The notes: generated from the sequence alone by a model not told the origin. Counted from the stretch's first letter, positions 1-6,927 are shown. The stretch is DNA of 9,639 nucleotides from a bacterium (GCA_021818075.1 JAKAFD010000028.1:1-9639); one strand, 5' to 3'. Program-made: numbers and translations.

Positions 1-594
1 GCTTTGAATATCTTGGAAGCCGCTTCGTTTTTAAATAAGCAAATTGACCGCGCCGTGGTGCTGGAAGCGGCTCAGCAAAGCGCTTTGCGCCACGACAAGG
101 ACGGCGAATCGCATTACAATTTAATTTCCGCTCTGCACAAATCTTTACGCGGTTCGGATGCCAACGCCGCCTTATATTGGCTGGCGCGCCTCTTGGAGGG
201 CGGGGAAGACCCTTTGTATGTGGCCCGGCGGCTGGTGCGTTTTGCCTGTGAAGATGTTGGCTTGGCCAATTCCCGCGCTTTAGAACAAACCGTGGCCGCA
301 TATCAGGCCTGCCATTTTTTGGGCTTGCCCGAGTGTAAAGTTCATCTGGCGCAGGCGGTGGTTTATCTGGCTAAGTGCTCTAAATCCAACCGGCTGTATA
401 CCGCCTACGAAGAGGCGGCCCGCGATGCCCAGGCTACGGGCGAATTGGGCGTGCCCCTGCATTTGCGCAATGCCCCGACCAGTTTAATGAAGGACTTGGG
501 CTACGGTGCCGGTTATCAATACAGCCCGGATTTTGACTATCAGGAAAACCAGGAATATTTGCCGCCGGAACTAAAGGATAAGAAATACCTGTAA
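1..594 (+). CDS. rarA: Replication-associated recombination protein A (RarA/MgsA), C-terminal part
   Basis: This is the 3' end of a gene whose start lies before the window; frame 1 is open from base 1, so the TTG at position 4 is not taken as a start. The 197 visible residues match the C-terminal half of the RarA/MgsA/WRNIP1 family: the ALNILE stretch that ends the AAA+ lid region, then the tetramerisation domain with RRLVRFACEDVGLA, LAQAVVYLAKCSKSN and PLHLRNAPTSLMKDLGYG. The Walker A and B ATPase motifs would be upstream and cannot be checked. Family members are usually about 400-450 residues, so roughly half is missing. RarA is a cytoplasmic ATPase that acts on stalled replication forks and binds SSB. 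No terminator follows the TAA stop; the next promoter starts 12 bases later. Confidence 0.93.
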   Translation, partial: ALNILEAASFLNKQIDRAVVLEAAQQSALRHDKDGESHYNLISALHKSLRGSDANAALYWLARLLEGGEDPLYVARRLVRFACEDVGLANSRALEQTVAAYQACHFLGLPECKVHLAQAVVYLAKCSKSNRLYTAYEEAARDAQATGELGVPLHLRNAPTSLMKDLGYGAGYQYSPDFDYQENQEYLPPELKDKKYL

Positions 595-606
595 TTTGTT
601 TTTAGC

Positions 607-635
607 TTGACATTTATTAATTTTAATGCTATATC
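607..635 (+). promoter_or_regulatory. Sigma-70-type promoter with extended -10
   Basis: A perfect -35 box TTGACA (607-612) is followed after 17 bases by TATATC (630-635), preceded by TGC, which makes an extended -10. Transcription should begin near 641-643. The TTG of the -35 box is also the first possible start codon of the downstream reading frame, so an automatic gene caller could place that start inside the promoter. Confidence 0.85.
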
Positions 636-681
636 TGAACTATTAAAACAATCATTTTTCGCACTTTTAATAGAGGGACCT

Positions 682-942
682 ATGATGTCAACATTTAATC
701 CGGCACCGGCAGTTTTTTACATTAGGGATTTGGCCAAAGCTCTAATTGAGAAAACACCAGACTTTGATTTTAATTTTTTGAATGAAATCAAAGATTTACT
801 TGACTTGCAAATCAAGCCTGATTCGTTTCAATTTATTGAAGATACCCTGTGCCATTTACATCATTTGGCCAAGAATAGTCAATTGGCTAAATTTTTAATC
901 AATTTGGCTAATGGCGCTGAAGACTATTTGTTGACAGCGTAA
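682..942 (+). CDS. Small protein of unknown function, 86 residues
   Basis: I do not recognise this protein. The frame is open from a TTG at 607, but that TTG is part of the -35 box, so the start is placed at the ATG pair 682/685. A GAGGG ribosome binding site (673-677) lies 7 bases before the second ATG. From 682 the product is 86 residues with no signal peptide or membrane segment. It is rich in Leu, Asn, Asp and Phe and looks mostly helical, with segments such as IRDLAKALIEK, FLNEIKDLLDL and LAKFLINLANGAEDYLL. It has one cysteine and no obvious metal-binding or catalytic motif. It is bracketed by its own promoter (607-635) and terminator (951-975), so it is a single-gene unit. Its base composition is more AT-rich than rarA and queH. 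Confidence 0.72.
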   Translation: MMSTFNPAPAVFYIRDLAKALIEKTPDFDFNFLNEIKDLLDLQIKPDSFQFIEDTLCHLHHLAKNSQLAKFLINLANGAEDYLLTA

Positions 943-950
943 AAAATTTT

Positions 951-975
951 AAGTCGCTTTCGGGCGACTTTTTTT
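951..975 (+). terminator. Rho-independent terminator of the small gene
   Basis: AAGTCGC (951-957) pairs perfectly with GCGACTT (964-970) around a six-base loop TTTCGG. A run of T continues to 975 and an A-run (941-946) precedes the stem. The T-run ends five bases before the queH start codon. Confidence 0.88.
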
Positions 976-980
976 ACACC

Positions 981-1559
981 ATGAGCAAACCAACTTTATT
1001 ATTGCATTTATGTTGCGGGCCCTGCGGCGCGCATATCAGCGAAGAATTGAAAGCTGACTATCAAGTAAGTTTGTTTTTTGCCAACTCCAATATTGATACG
1101 GCCGAAGAGTTTGCCAAACGATTAGCAGCGGCCCAAACTTTGGCCGAGTATCACGGTTTACCCCTGGTGGTTGATGATTATAATCACGCCGAGTGGCTGG
1201 CGTTAGTCAAAGGCTGGGAGGACGAGTCCTCCTTCGCCAAGGCTATGGCGGATGAACCGGAAAAGGGAGAGCGCTGCCGGCTATGTTATCGCTATCGTTT
1301 GCTTAAAACTGTGGATAAGTGCGCCGAACTGGGTGGCGATTATTTTGCCACTTCTTTGTCGGTCAGTCCTTATAAAGACGGGGAGGCGGTGGTGCTGATT
1401 GGCAGAAGTTTAAGTCCAAAATTTTTAGAGCGTAATTTTAGCCAAAATAACGGCTGGCAAAAATCAATCGCGGCGGCCAAAAGTTTAAAGCTGTACCGCC
1501 AGAATTACTGCGGCTGTGAGTTTAGTAAGAGGCAAGGTAAAGAGGCTTTTGTCAATTGA
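981..1559 (+). CDS. queH: Epoxyqueuosine reductase QueH (DUF208 family)
   Basis: QueH reduces epoxyqueuosine in tRNA to queuosine, the last step of the wobble-base modification found in the GUN-anticodon tRNAs for Asp, Asn, His and Tyr. It acts in the cytoplasm with an iron-sulfur cluster. The 192 residues carry the family's cysteine signatures: LHLCCGPCGAH (C11, C12, C15), EKGERCRLC (C99, C102) and LYRQNYCGCEFS (C177, C179). They also carry the conserved TSLSVSPYKD region (about 124-133). Length is normal for the family. It replaces the unrelated QueG in many bacteria. The ATG at 981 fits because the first Cys motif begins at residue 9, but no Shine-Dalgarno sequence precedes it and a terminator ends five bases upstream. 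No queuosine biosynthesis gene is adjacent, so precursor salvage is possible; that is inference. Confidence 0.95.
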   Translation: MSKPTLLLHLCCGPCGAHISEELKADYQVSLFFANSNIDTAEEFAKRLAAAQTLAEYHGLPLVVDDYNHAEWLALVKGWEDESSFAKAMADEPEKGERCRLCYRYRLLKTVDKCAELGGDYFATSLSVSPYKDGEAVVLIGRSLSPKFLERNFSQNNGWQKSIAAAKSLKLYRQNYCGCEFSKRQGKEAFVN

Positions 1560-1584
1560 CGGGGAATAGTAAAAACTATAAAAT
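1556..1584 (+). promoter_or_regulatory. Sigma-70-type promoter of the large surface protein gene
   Basis: TTGACG (1556-1561), which overlaps the queH stop codon TGA, is followed after 17 bases by TAAAAT (1579-1584). Each box matches the consensus at five of six positions. Transcription should start near 1591, giving a leader of about 80 bases before the ATG at 1670. Confidence 0.75.
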
Positions 1585-1590
1585 ATATAG

Positions 1591-1669
1591 GCTTTTTATG
1601 GAGGACTAAAAATTTAATATTAACTAATTTTCGGCTACGCGGTTTTTAAAACGTGACCGATAAAAAATT
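1591..1669 (+). promoter_or_regulatory. 5' leader of the large surface protein mRNA, with minimal ORF and hairpin
   Basis: The predicted leader contains a strong GGAGG (1600-1604), but no usable start codon lies at the right distance. It is embedded in ATGGAGGACTAA (1598-1609), a three-codon ORF. Further on, TCGGCTACG (1631-1639) can pair with CGTGACCGA (1652-1660), nine positions with one C/A mismatch and one G-U pair. Its loop holds the near-palindrome GTTTTTAAAAC. The main ATG follows nine bases after the hairpin without a Shine-Dalgarno sequence. A regulatory role is inferred only. Confidence 0.35.
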
Positions 1670-4600
1670 ATGGCAAAATTTTTACAAAATAAATTTCTGC
1701 CCGGAGCAATCGCACTACTTTTAGTTTGCGGTTTTTTTGTTTTCGGGACGAATAAGGCGTTAGCGGATGTTACCGGTTCCCTTGCTCCAACTGGGGATGG
1801 ATTTTACACAGCTTGGCATGGCAGTTACACGGATGTAGATGAAGGTACAGCCAGCCCCAATCTTTGCGGAGGCCAAGGAGCTGATTATATACATGAGCAC
1901 GAGTCTTCTTATCGTAATTCCTTTACATTAGATATTAGCAGTGTCCCGAATGGTGCGACTATTCAAAGTGTGGCAATAACTGTCGTGGATAGGGGCGGCA
2001 GCGAAGCCGGCGGGACTTACCAAACTTTCACTCGCCTTGATGGAACTAACCAAGACTCCGGTGTTAATCTAAATGCTACTGGTAGTTCTGGTGATTTATG
2101 CAGCAGCCCGAAGACACAAACCATTGATGTCCCCGATACCGTGAAATCAGGGACAACTGCTTTACAAATTGGTGTTCTTAAAACTTCTGCGAATAGTCAT
2201 GATGTGCGAGTTGGCGCAATTACGGCAGTTATAACCTATCTTCCTCCCACTAGTACTATCCGTGTGACCAAGGTCACCAGCCCGGCTGACGACACTACTC
2301 ATTTTTCCATTACCGCCACGAGCGCTGACGGCGGCACGATTACCGCTCCGGCCAGTCGCAGCACCTTGGCGACTGACCATTATGAGGAGTTTACCGTTAC
2401 GCTTGGCCATCATTATACAATAACGGAAGACACTCCGGCCGGCTGGACCTCAAGCTCTGATTGTAGCAATGTGGCGCCGGTTAACGGACAGACCGTAACC
2501 TGCACTTTCACCAACATTGAACACGGCTCCATCACCGTTCATAAATATGTTTTAGGCACCGACGGCCAGACGGATGTTGCGGACAACAGCCCGTTTAGCG
2601 TTAGTTTGGACGGCGGCACGGCCAAAAGTTTCTCCGAAGACTCGGTAGCCGTCTTTGATGATTTATACCCTCTGACTTATACCATTACGGAAATCCCTAA
2701 CCCGAAATATGAGCAAGTTTCCATTACTCCCGATGGTAGCGAGTTGCCCGGCGCGCAAGTCACGGTAACGCCCGGAGACAATATTGATGTTTACATTACC
2801 AATAAGCAAAAGCCGGCGACTATCAGAATTATTAAAGATGTCGTATCTCCCGATGGCGCCGAGGTGGCTGATAATCATGTTTTCTCGGTAACCTTGAATA
2901 ATGAAACCAAGGAGGTTAGTGAAGATAGTCCGGCTATTTTTACTATTAACACCCCGGGTGATTATTCCGCCGTGGAAGCGCAAGACTCGGACTACGGAGA
3001 GATTAGCTACGACCCAGCCTCGGTCAGTGTTGATTATGGCGATTATAAAACCATTACCATCACTAACAAACAAAAACCGGGAACGCTGACGGTGATTAAA
3101 CATGTGATTAATCACGAAGGTATTGGTGCAGCTGATGCTAATGACTTTTCCTTTAGTTTGGACGACGGCGATACTTACACGCCCTTCACCGCCGAAGAGG
3201 GTTCCATGACCGGTCAGAATATAGTTGATGTTGCCCCCGGCACTTACATGGTTACTGAAAATTACCTGCAAGGTTATGCCGGTACCTATAATGACTCGCA
3301 AGACGGCGATTGCGGTAATATTAATATTGCCAGCAATGGCGCGGCAACTTGTACTATCACCAATAGCGATATTCCGACCGGTATGGGCGCGATTACGGTG
3401 AGAAAGAGTTTGCCTAACGATAATGGCGGCACAGCTAAGACGACTGATTTTCCGTTGTGGATAGATGCGGACAATTTTGAAGTGCCCATGTCCGTAACCA
3501 GCGGCGAATATAATTTTCTGGCCCCTAATACCTATACTGTCAGTGAAACTAACCCCGGCCAAATTACCGGTTATACCCAGAGCATCAGCTGTACCGATGG
3601 CGAAACAACTATCACCAACGGCACGATTGCCTTAACCGCGCAAACGGCTTGGGTTTGTACCATTACCAATGACGACCAGCCGGGCACCCTGCATGTTTAC
3701 AAGCATGTCTATAACAACGATGGCGGCACTAAAACGGCCAGTGACTTCTCTTTCCAGGTAACGCACAATCAAACTACCGGCGAGCCGGTGGCCTTTACAG
3801 AATGCGACGGTCCGACTTATGGCTGCAAAGATTTAACTCTTGATGCCGGCACTTACAGCGTGACCGAATTGGCGGACAGCGGCTACGAAACAACTTATAG
3901 CCAGGGTAGTGAAAGTGATAATTGTAATGATATCGTTATCACTAATGGCGGTACGGCCTATTGCAATATTACCAATGACGACAAACCGGCCGGATTGGAA
4001 ATTATCAAACACACGGACGGAGGCGATGACGGAACCTTTAATTTTACCGTCCTAGACACCAATCCGGACCATGAGTTTAGCCATGATGAAGCACTAACAA
4101 CCATTGACGGTTCAGCTTCCACCGACGGGTATATTAAGCTTAAGGCCGCGACCTATGATGTCACGGAAAGTGTGCCGGAAGGCTGGACTCTCTCCAGCGT
4201 GCTTTGCAATTACGGCGAGACGCAAAGCGTCGGCGAACCGATTACCAACGGCAAACGCCTGGTTATTGGCAATGGTGATTATCTGACTTGCACCTTCAAT
4301 AATACCCGCCGGGTAATCACTTATAGCTGGGTCACTACCGACTGGGGGACTTGCAGCGCCGAATGCGGCGGCGGCACCAAAACCAGAACCGTGACCTGCC
4401 AAAGCAGCGACCAGCAAACCGTCAGCGACGAATTCTGTACCGGCGATAAACCGACGGCCAGTCAGGAATGTAATACTCAATCTTGCGGCGGTGGCGGCGG
4501 TGGCGGCGGCACCTTTACTCCCAGCCCCTGCGTTAGCGTAGAGTATTATGACTGGCAGACCACTTGCGTGAACGGTTTGCAATTTAGGGATATTAAAACG

Positions 4601-5308
4601 CTGATTCCGGAAGGCTGTCAGATGACTCAAGCCCAGCGCGACGCGGGGCAAAGACCTTGTGGCTCTACCGGCGGACAGGTTTTGGGTGAAAAAATTGTTG
4701 GTGAATTAGCTACTGGCGGCATCTGTGATGACGCACCCTCTATTGCTACCGGTCAGGTTCAATCTATGCTGGACTTAATGAAAGTCAAACGCAACTTATT
4801 AAGTGAAAAGAACGCCCAAGACAGATACATTAAAAAACTGTTAAGTTTGGCTAAGGACAAACAATTAAGCCAGCAGAATATCAACGCTTTGATTAATTAT
4901 GTTGCCTACAGCGGCCCGCGCTCCTTATATTTGGGTGAGGGCGAACGCGCTGGCGTCTTACATTCTTATCTGGCGGCTTTCGGCCACTTGCCCAGAACCG
5001 AGGATGAATGGTGCGACGCGGTAAAAATCGCGACCGGCCGCTGGACTGTTGAACGCAGCGACGGCTCAGAAAAATATGCTCAAGACGCTTTCAAGAGCCA
5101 GGTTTATAAGCGCGATCCCAAGATGGATGACCAAGCCGACCAAAATGCGGTCATGGTGATGTCTTATGGTTTAAGACCCACGCCGCGCTCCATGGAAAAA
5201 GAAAGTTTGGCGGCCAAAATTTTTAAAGGCATTTTGAAGCGCTTACCGCAAGGGGCTAGAGATTGGGACATGGTCAGAGCCATTGCCTATTCCGGAGTGG
5301 CACAATAG
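1670..5308 (+). CDS. Secreted multidomain surface protein with seven isopeptide-type repeats, 1212 residues
   Basis: This is probably a cell-surface stalk or adhesin. Residues 1-32 are a signal peptide (basic start, hydrophobic core 10-26, cleavage after ALA). Residues 33-195 are a beta-rich domain I do not recognise. Seven prealbumin-fold (SpaA/Cna-B-like) repeats begin near 196, 285, 381, 469, 569, 671 and 773. Each has a Lys in the first strand, a Glu in an E-box-like motif (for example YTITEDTPAGW) and an Asn in the last strand (for example CTITN), the arrangement that forms internal Lys-Asn isopeptide bonds in Gram-positive pilins. Residues 882-939 are a thrombospondin type 1 repeat (W887, W892, CSAECGGGTKTR). 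Gly8 (940-947) and a four-Cys module (954-997) follow. Residues about 1030-1212 are a helical domain with a fourfold repeat of about 42 residues. No LPXTG motif or C-terminal membrane anchor is present. No Shine-Dalgarno sequence precedes the ATG. Own promoter and terminator. Confidence 0.9.
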   Translation: MAKFLQNKFLPGAIALLLVCGFFVFGTNKALADVTGSLAPTGDGFYTAWHGSYTDVDEGTASPNLCGGQGADYIHEHESSYRNSFTLDISSVPNGATIQSVAITVVDRGGSEAGGTYQTFTRLDGTNQDSGVNLNATGSSGDLCSSPKTQTIDVPDTVKSGTTALQIGVLKTSANSHDVRVGAITAVITYLPPTSTIRVTKVTSPADDTTHFSITATSADGGTITAPASRSTLATDHYEEFTVTLGHHYTITEDTPAGWTSSSDCSNVAPVNGQTVTCTFTNIEHGSITVHKYVLGTDGQTDVADNSPFSVSLDGGTAKSFSEDSVAVFDDLYPLTYTITEIPNPKYEQVSITPDGSELPGAQVTVTPGDNIDVYITNKQKPATIRIIKDVVSPDGAEVADNHVFSVTLNNETKEVSEDSPAIFTINTPGDYSAVEAQDSDYGEISYDPASVSVDYGDYKTITITNKQKPGTLTVIKHVINHEGIGAADANDFSFSLDDGDTYTPFTAEEGSMTGQNIVDVAPGTYMVTENYLQGYAGTYNDSQDGDCGNINIASNGAATCTITNSDIPTGMGAITVRKSLPNDNGGTAKTTDFPLWIDADNFEVPMSVTSGEYNFLAPNTYTVSETNPGQITGYTQSISCTDGETTITNGTIALTAQTAWVCTITNDDQPGTLHVYKHVYNNDGGTKTASDFSFQVTHNQTTGEPVAFTECDGPTYGCKDLTLDAGTYSVTELADSGYETTYSQGSESDNCNDIVITNGGTAYCNITNDDKPAGLEIIKHTDGGDDGTFNFTVLDTNPDHEFSHDEALTTIDGSASTDGYIKLKAATYDVTESVPEGWTLSSVLCNYGETQSVGEPITNGKRLVIGNGDYLTCTFNNTRRVITYSWVTTDWGTCSAECGGGTKTRTVTCQSSDQQTVSDEFCTGDKPTASQECNTQSCGGGGGGGGTFTPSPCVSVEYYDWQTTCVNGLQFRDIKTLIPEGCQMTQAQRDAGQRPCGSTGGQVLGEKIVGELATGGICDDAPSIATGQVQSMLDLMKVKRNLLSEKNAQDRYIKKLLSLAKDKQLSQQNINALINYVAYSGPRSLYLGEGERAGVLHSYLAAFGHLPRTEDEWCDAVKIATGRWTVERSDGSEKYAQDAFKSQVYKRDPKMDDQADQNAVMVMSYGLRPTPRSMEKESLAAKIFKGILKRLPQGARDWDMVRAIAYSGVAQ
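2255..4303 (+). repeat. Seven tandem prealbumin-fold domain repeats (protein level)
   Basis: The repeats cover residues 196-878 and are 88-109 residues long. Proposed Lys/Glu/Asn triads are 201/253/282, 292/341/378, 389/436/466, 477/530/565, 579/626/667, 678/733/769 and 780/833/878. Repeats begin with a (I/L)xVxK-type strand and end in (T/F)(I/T)TN-type strands, joined by short linkers such as NDDQPGT. Repeats 1, 4, 5, 6 and 7 also carry a Cys pair near the end; repeats 2 and 3 have none. I noticed no long identical DNA stretches between units, which suggests an old duplication. Confidence 0.85.
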
Positions 5309-5363
5309 AAGCGAGGCCGCAGTCATCTTGTAGCAAATTTTACCGTCATTATAGACTTGAATA

Positions 5364-5397
5364 AAAAAGCGCCCCGATATTCATCGGGGCGCTTTTT
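5364..5397 (+). terminator. Strong rho-independent terminator, possibly bidirectional
   Basis: A perfect 15-bp stem (5364-5378 with 5383-5397) surrounds the loop ATTC. The core is GCGCCCCGAT with its complement, with five A before and five T after, so it could work on both strands. It separates the two surface-protein genes into independent units. Confidence 0.95.
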
Positions 5398-5399
5398 GC

Positions 5400-5428
5400 T
5401 TAACAAGCTTTATTTTTTTTGCTATATT
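5400..5428 (+). promoter_or_regulatory. Sigma-70-type promoter of the proline-rod protein gene
   Basis: TTAACA (5400-5405) is followed after 17 bases by TATATT (5423-5428), preceded by TGC, an extended -10. It starts three bases after the preceding terminator. Transcription should begin near 5435, about 30 bases before the ATG at 5467. Confidence 0.75.
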
Positions 5429-5466
5429 TAAACTACCAATCTTTGGCAGACAAAGCCTGATTTTAT

Positions 5467-6888
5467 ATGGTAAAGCAAAAATTTTTCCGTCATTATTTTG
5501 TTAATTTTGGGGTGACGGGCGCCATAATTTTAGTGAGCGGTTTTTTGTTGGCTAAGACGGCTCGGGCCGAAGGGGACGCCACCTCTACGGCCACTTCCAC
5601 CGCCACTTCTACGCCGGCAACCGCTACCAGCACGCCGGATGTGCCACCGCCGCCTCCACCGCCTCCACCGCCTCCACCGCCTCCGCCGTTAGCGCCGCCG
5701 GTTATCACTATCAATAATCCCGATAGTTCGCCGGCGCACTCCAAAACCATAACTGCTAGCGTTGACCACGGCGCATTGAATATAAATATTTTGTGGGACC
5801 CATTAACGCCTTGCGACGGTAATTTACCGGAATTTGAGGCTTATTCAGATACGGTCTTTTATGACGAAACGGATAACGGCAACTGGATTTGTTTTCAGGC
5901 GATTGATGAGGCTGGTAATGCCACTTACCAATCATCAGCGACGGTGGCCGGCATTGACCATTCGCCGCCCGTGATTACCCTAAAAGGCAGCGCCGCCCTG
6001 ACGGTTTATGTTGGCGAGGCTTTTATTGACCCGGGTTATATCGCCAAGGATAATCTGGACAGCGCCGTGGCCGTATCTGTCAGCGGTGTGGTTGATACGG
6101 GCGTTATCGGCACCTATGTTATTAATTACGGCGCCACCGATCGCGCCGGCAATGTATCGCGCGGTGCCATGCGGGTAATTAGCGTGGAAGCCAAACCGGC
6201 TGCCGGTGCCGCCGTTCAGGCAGTGCAATGTTCGTCGGTTGCTTATAGCAACTGGAGCGATTGCTCGGGCGGCCAACAGACGCGCGAGGTTTTGGCCAAG
6301 ACGCCCCGCGGCTGTGTTTTGACCGAACAACAACAGCTGGCCAAAGTTAAGAATTGCAATAATGCCTGCGTTAATGTGTTTTACGGCGACTGGGGGGCTT
6401 GCGTTAACGGCTTGCAAGTCCGTAGTATTTTAAACCGCGTGCCCGACGGCTGCGCCTTGACCGATCAGCAGACGGCTTTTAAAACTAAAACCTGTTCGGT
6501 TGTTAGCGGACAAAAAATAACGCCGGCTGGTCAGCCGACAGTAACGCCGATTAATCCGCCGCCGGCCGCTAATAACCCGCTGTCCGTTCCGGCCAGCCAA
6601 CCGGTTGCAACCGAGCAGCCCGTGTCCCAGTTGATTTTCCCCGCTGCTTCGCCGGTTGAAGAAAATTTAATCACCCCGGCGCCGGCAGCGCCTAAGCCGG
6701 CGGTTAAAAGCTTAGGCGTTAAAACTTATCCCACCGGCAGTTTGCTTAGAGGACCTGATAAAAGAATCTATGTCTTGAAAAACGGCAAGCGGGTTTATAT
6801 CGCCAGCCTGAAAGAATTGCAAAAATATCGCGGCAAAAAGATTTATGATGTGAGCGACGAAGTGATTGCCGGCTATCCCTTGAATTAA
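5467..6888 (+). CDS. Secreted proline-rod surface protein with Ig-like and four-Cys modules, 473 residues
   Basis: Probably an envelope-attached surface protein. Residues 1-34 form a signal peptide (hydrophobic core about 14-29, cleavage after ARA). Residues 38-57 are a Ala/Thr/Ser linker and 60-74 are fifteen consecutive prolines, a likely rigid spacer. Residues 79-165 look like an Ig-type beta domain. Residues 167-240 match the DUF5011 Ig-like family (PPVITLKG start, DPGYIAKDN, VDTGVIGTYVINYGATDRAGN). Two copies of a four-Cys module follow (255-297 and 301-343), spaced like bacterial thrombospondin-type repeats. Residues 344-414 are a Pro/Ala-rich linker. Residues 419-473 form a small domain (GSLLRGPDKRIYVLKNGKR, IASLKELQKYRG, VSDEVIAGY) that I recall at the ends of other Patescibacteria surface proteins. 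No sortase motif or membrane anchor is visible, and no Shine-Dalgarno sequence precedes the ATG. The polyproline run should depend on elongation factor P for translation. Confidence 0.88.
   Translation: MVKQKFFRHYFVNFGVTGAIILVSGFLLAKTARAEGDATSTATSTATSTPATATSTPDVPPPPPPPPPPPPPPPLAPPVITINNPDSSPAHSKTITASVDHGALNINILWDPLTPCDGNLPEFEAYSDTVFYDETDNGNWICFQAIDEAGNATYQSSATVAGIDHSPPVITLKGSAALTVYVGEAFIDPGYIAKDNLDSAVAVSVSGVVDTGVIGTYVINYGATDRAGNVSRGAMRVISVEAKPAAGAAVQAVQCSSVAYSNWSDCSGGQQTREVLAKTPRGCVLTEQQQLAKVKNCNNACVNVFYGDWGACVNGLQVRSILNRVPDGCALTDQQTAFKTKTCSVVSGQKITPAGQPTVTPINPPPAANNPLSVPASQPVATEQPVSQLIFPAASPVEENLITPAPAAPKPAVKSLGVKTYPTGSLLRGPDKRIYVLKNGKRVYIASLKELQKYRGKKIYDVSDEVIAGYPLN
5644..5688 (+). repeat. 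Short tandem DNA repeat encoding 15 prolines
   Basis: The run of proline codons contains three tandem copies of the 9-mer CCTCCACCG (5653-5679), flanked by further CCN codons. Such an in-frame microrepeat can change length by slippage without breaking the frame. The complementary strand gives a misleading glycine-rich reading frame. Confidence 0.8.
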
Positions 6889-6898
6889 ACCAGCTAAT

Positions 6899-6927
6899 AA
6901 ACACCCCCTAATAGCAGGGGGTGTTTT
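6899..6927 (+). terminator. Rho-independent terminator of the proline-rod protein gene
   Basis: AAACACCCCCT (6899-6909) pairs perfectly with AGGGGGTGTTT (6916-6926) around the loop AATAGC, and a further T follows. The stem is strong but the T-run is short (four T). Confidence 0.85.

Noticed and set aside
1310..1318. Second perfect DnaA-box 9-mer TGTGGATAA inside queH
   Set aside because: It is explained by the codons for Thr-Val-Asp-Lys and stands alone in coding DNA; most likely chance, which also tempers the origin proposal.
2663..3562. 299-residue minus-strand open frame opposite the surface-protein repeats
   Set aside because: It lies wholly antisense to a well-supported repeat region, shows no recognisable motif and has no promoter or ribosome site; it is a shadow of codon bias.
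4112..4651. 179-residue Ala/Gly-rich minus-strand frame
   Set aside because: Antisense to repeat 7, the TSP1 repeat and the Gly8 run; no independent signals.
5581..5640. Repeated Ala/Thr/Ser codons considered as a CRISPR-like or mobile repeat
   Set aside because: The units are short, in frame and part of a protein linker, with no spacers.
5493..5750. Glycine-rich minus-strand frame
   Set aside because: It is the complement of the proline codon run and signal-peptide region of the plus-strand gene.
5290..6888. Sortase-type (LPXTG) anchors at the ends of the two surface proteins
   Set aside because: Neither C-terminus has the motif, a hydrophobic segment or a basic tail.
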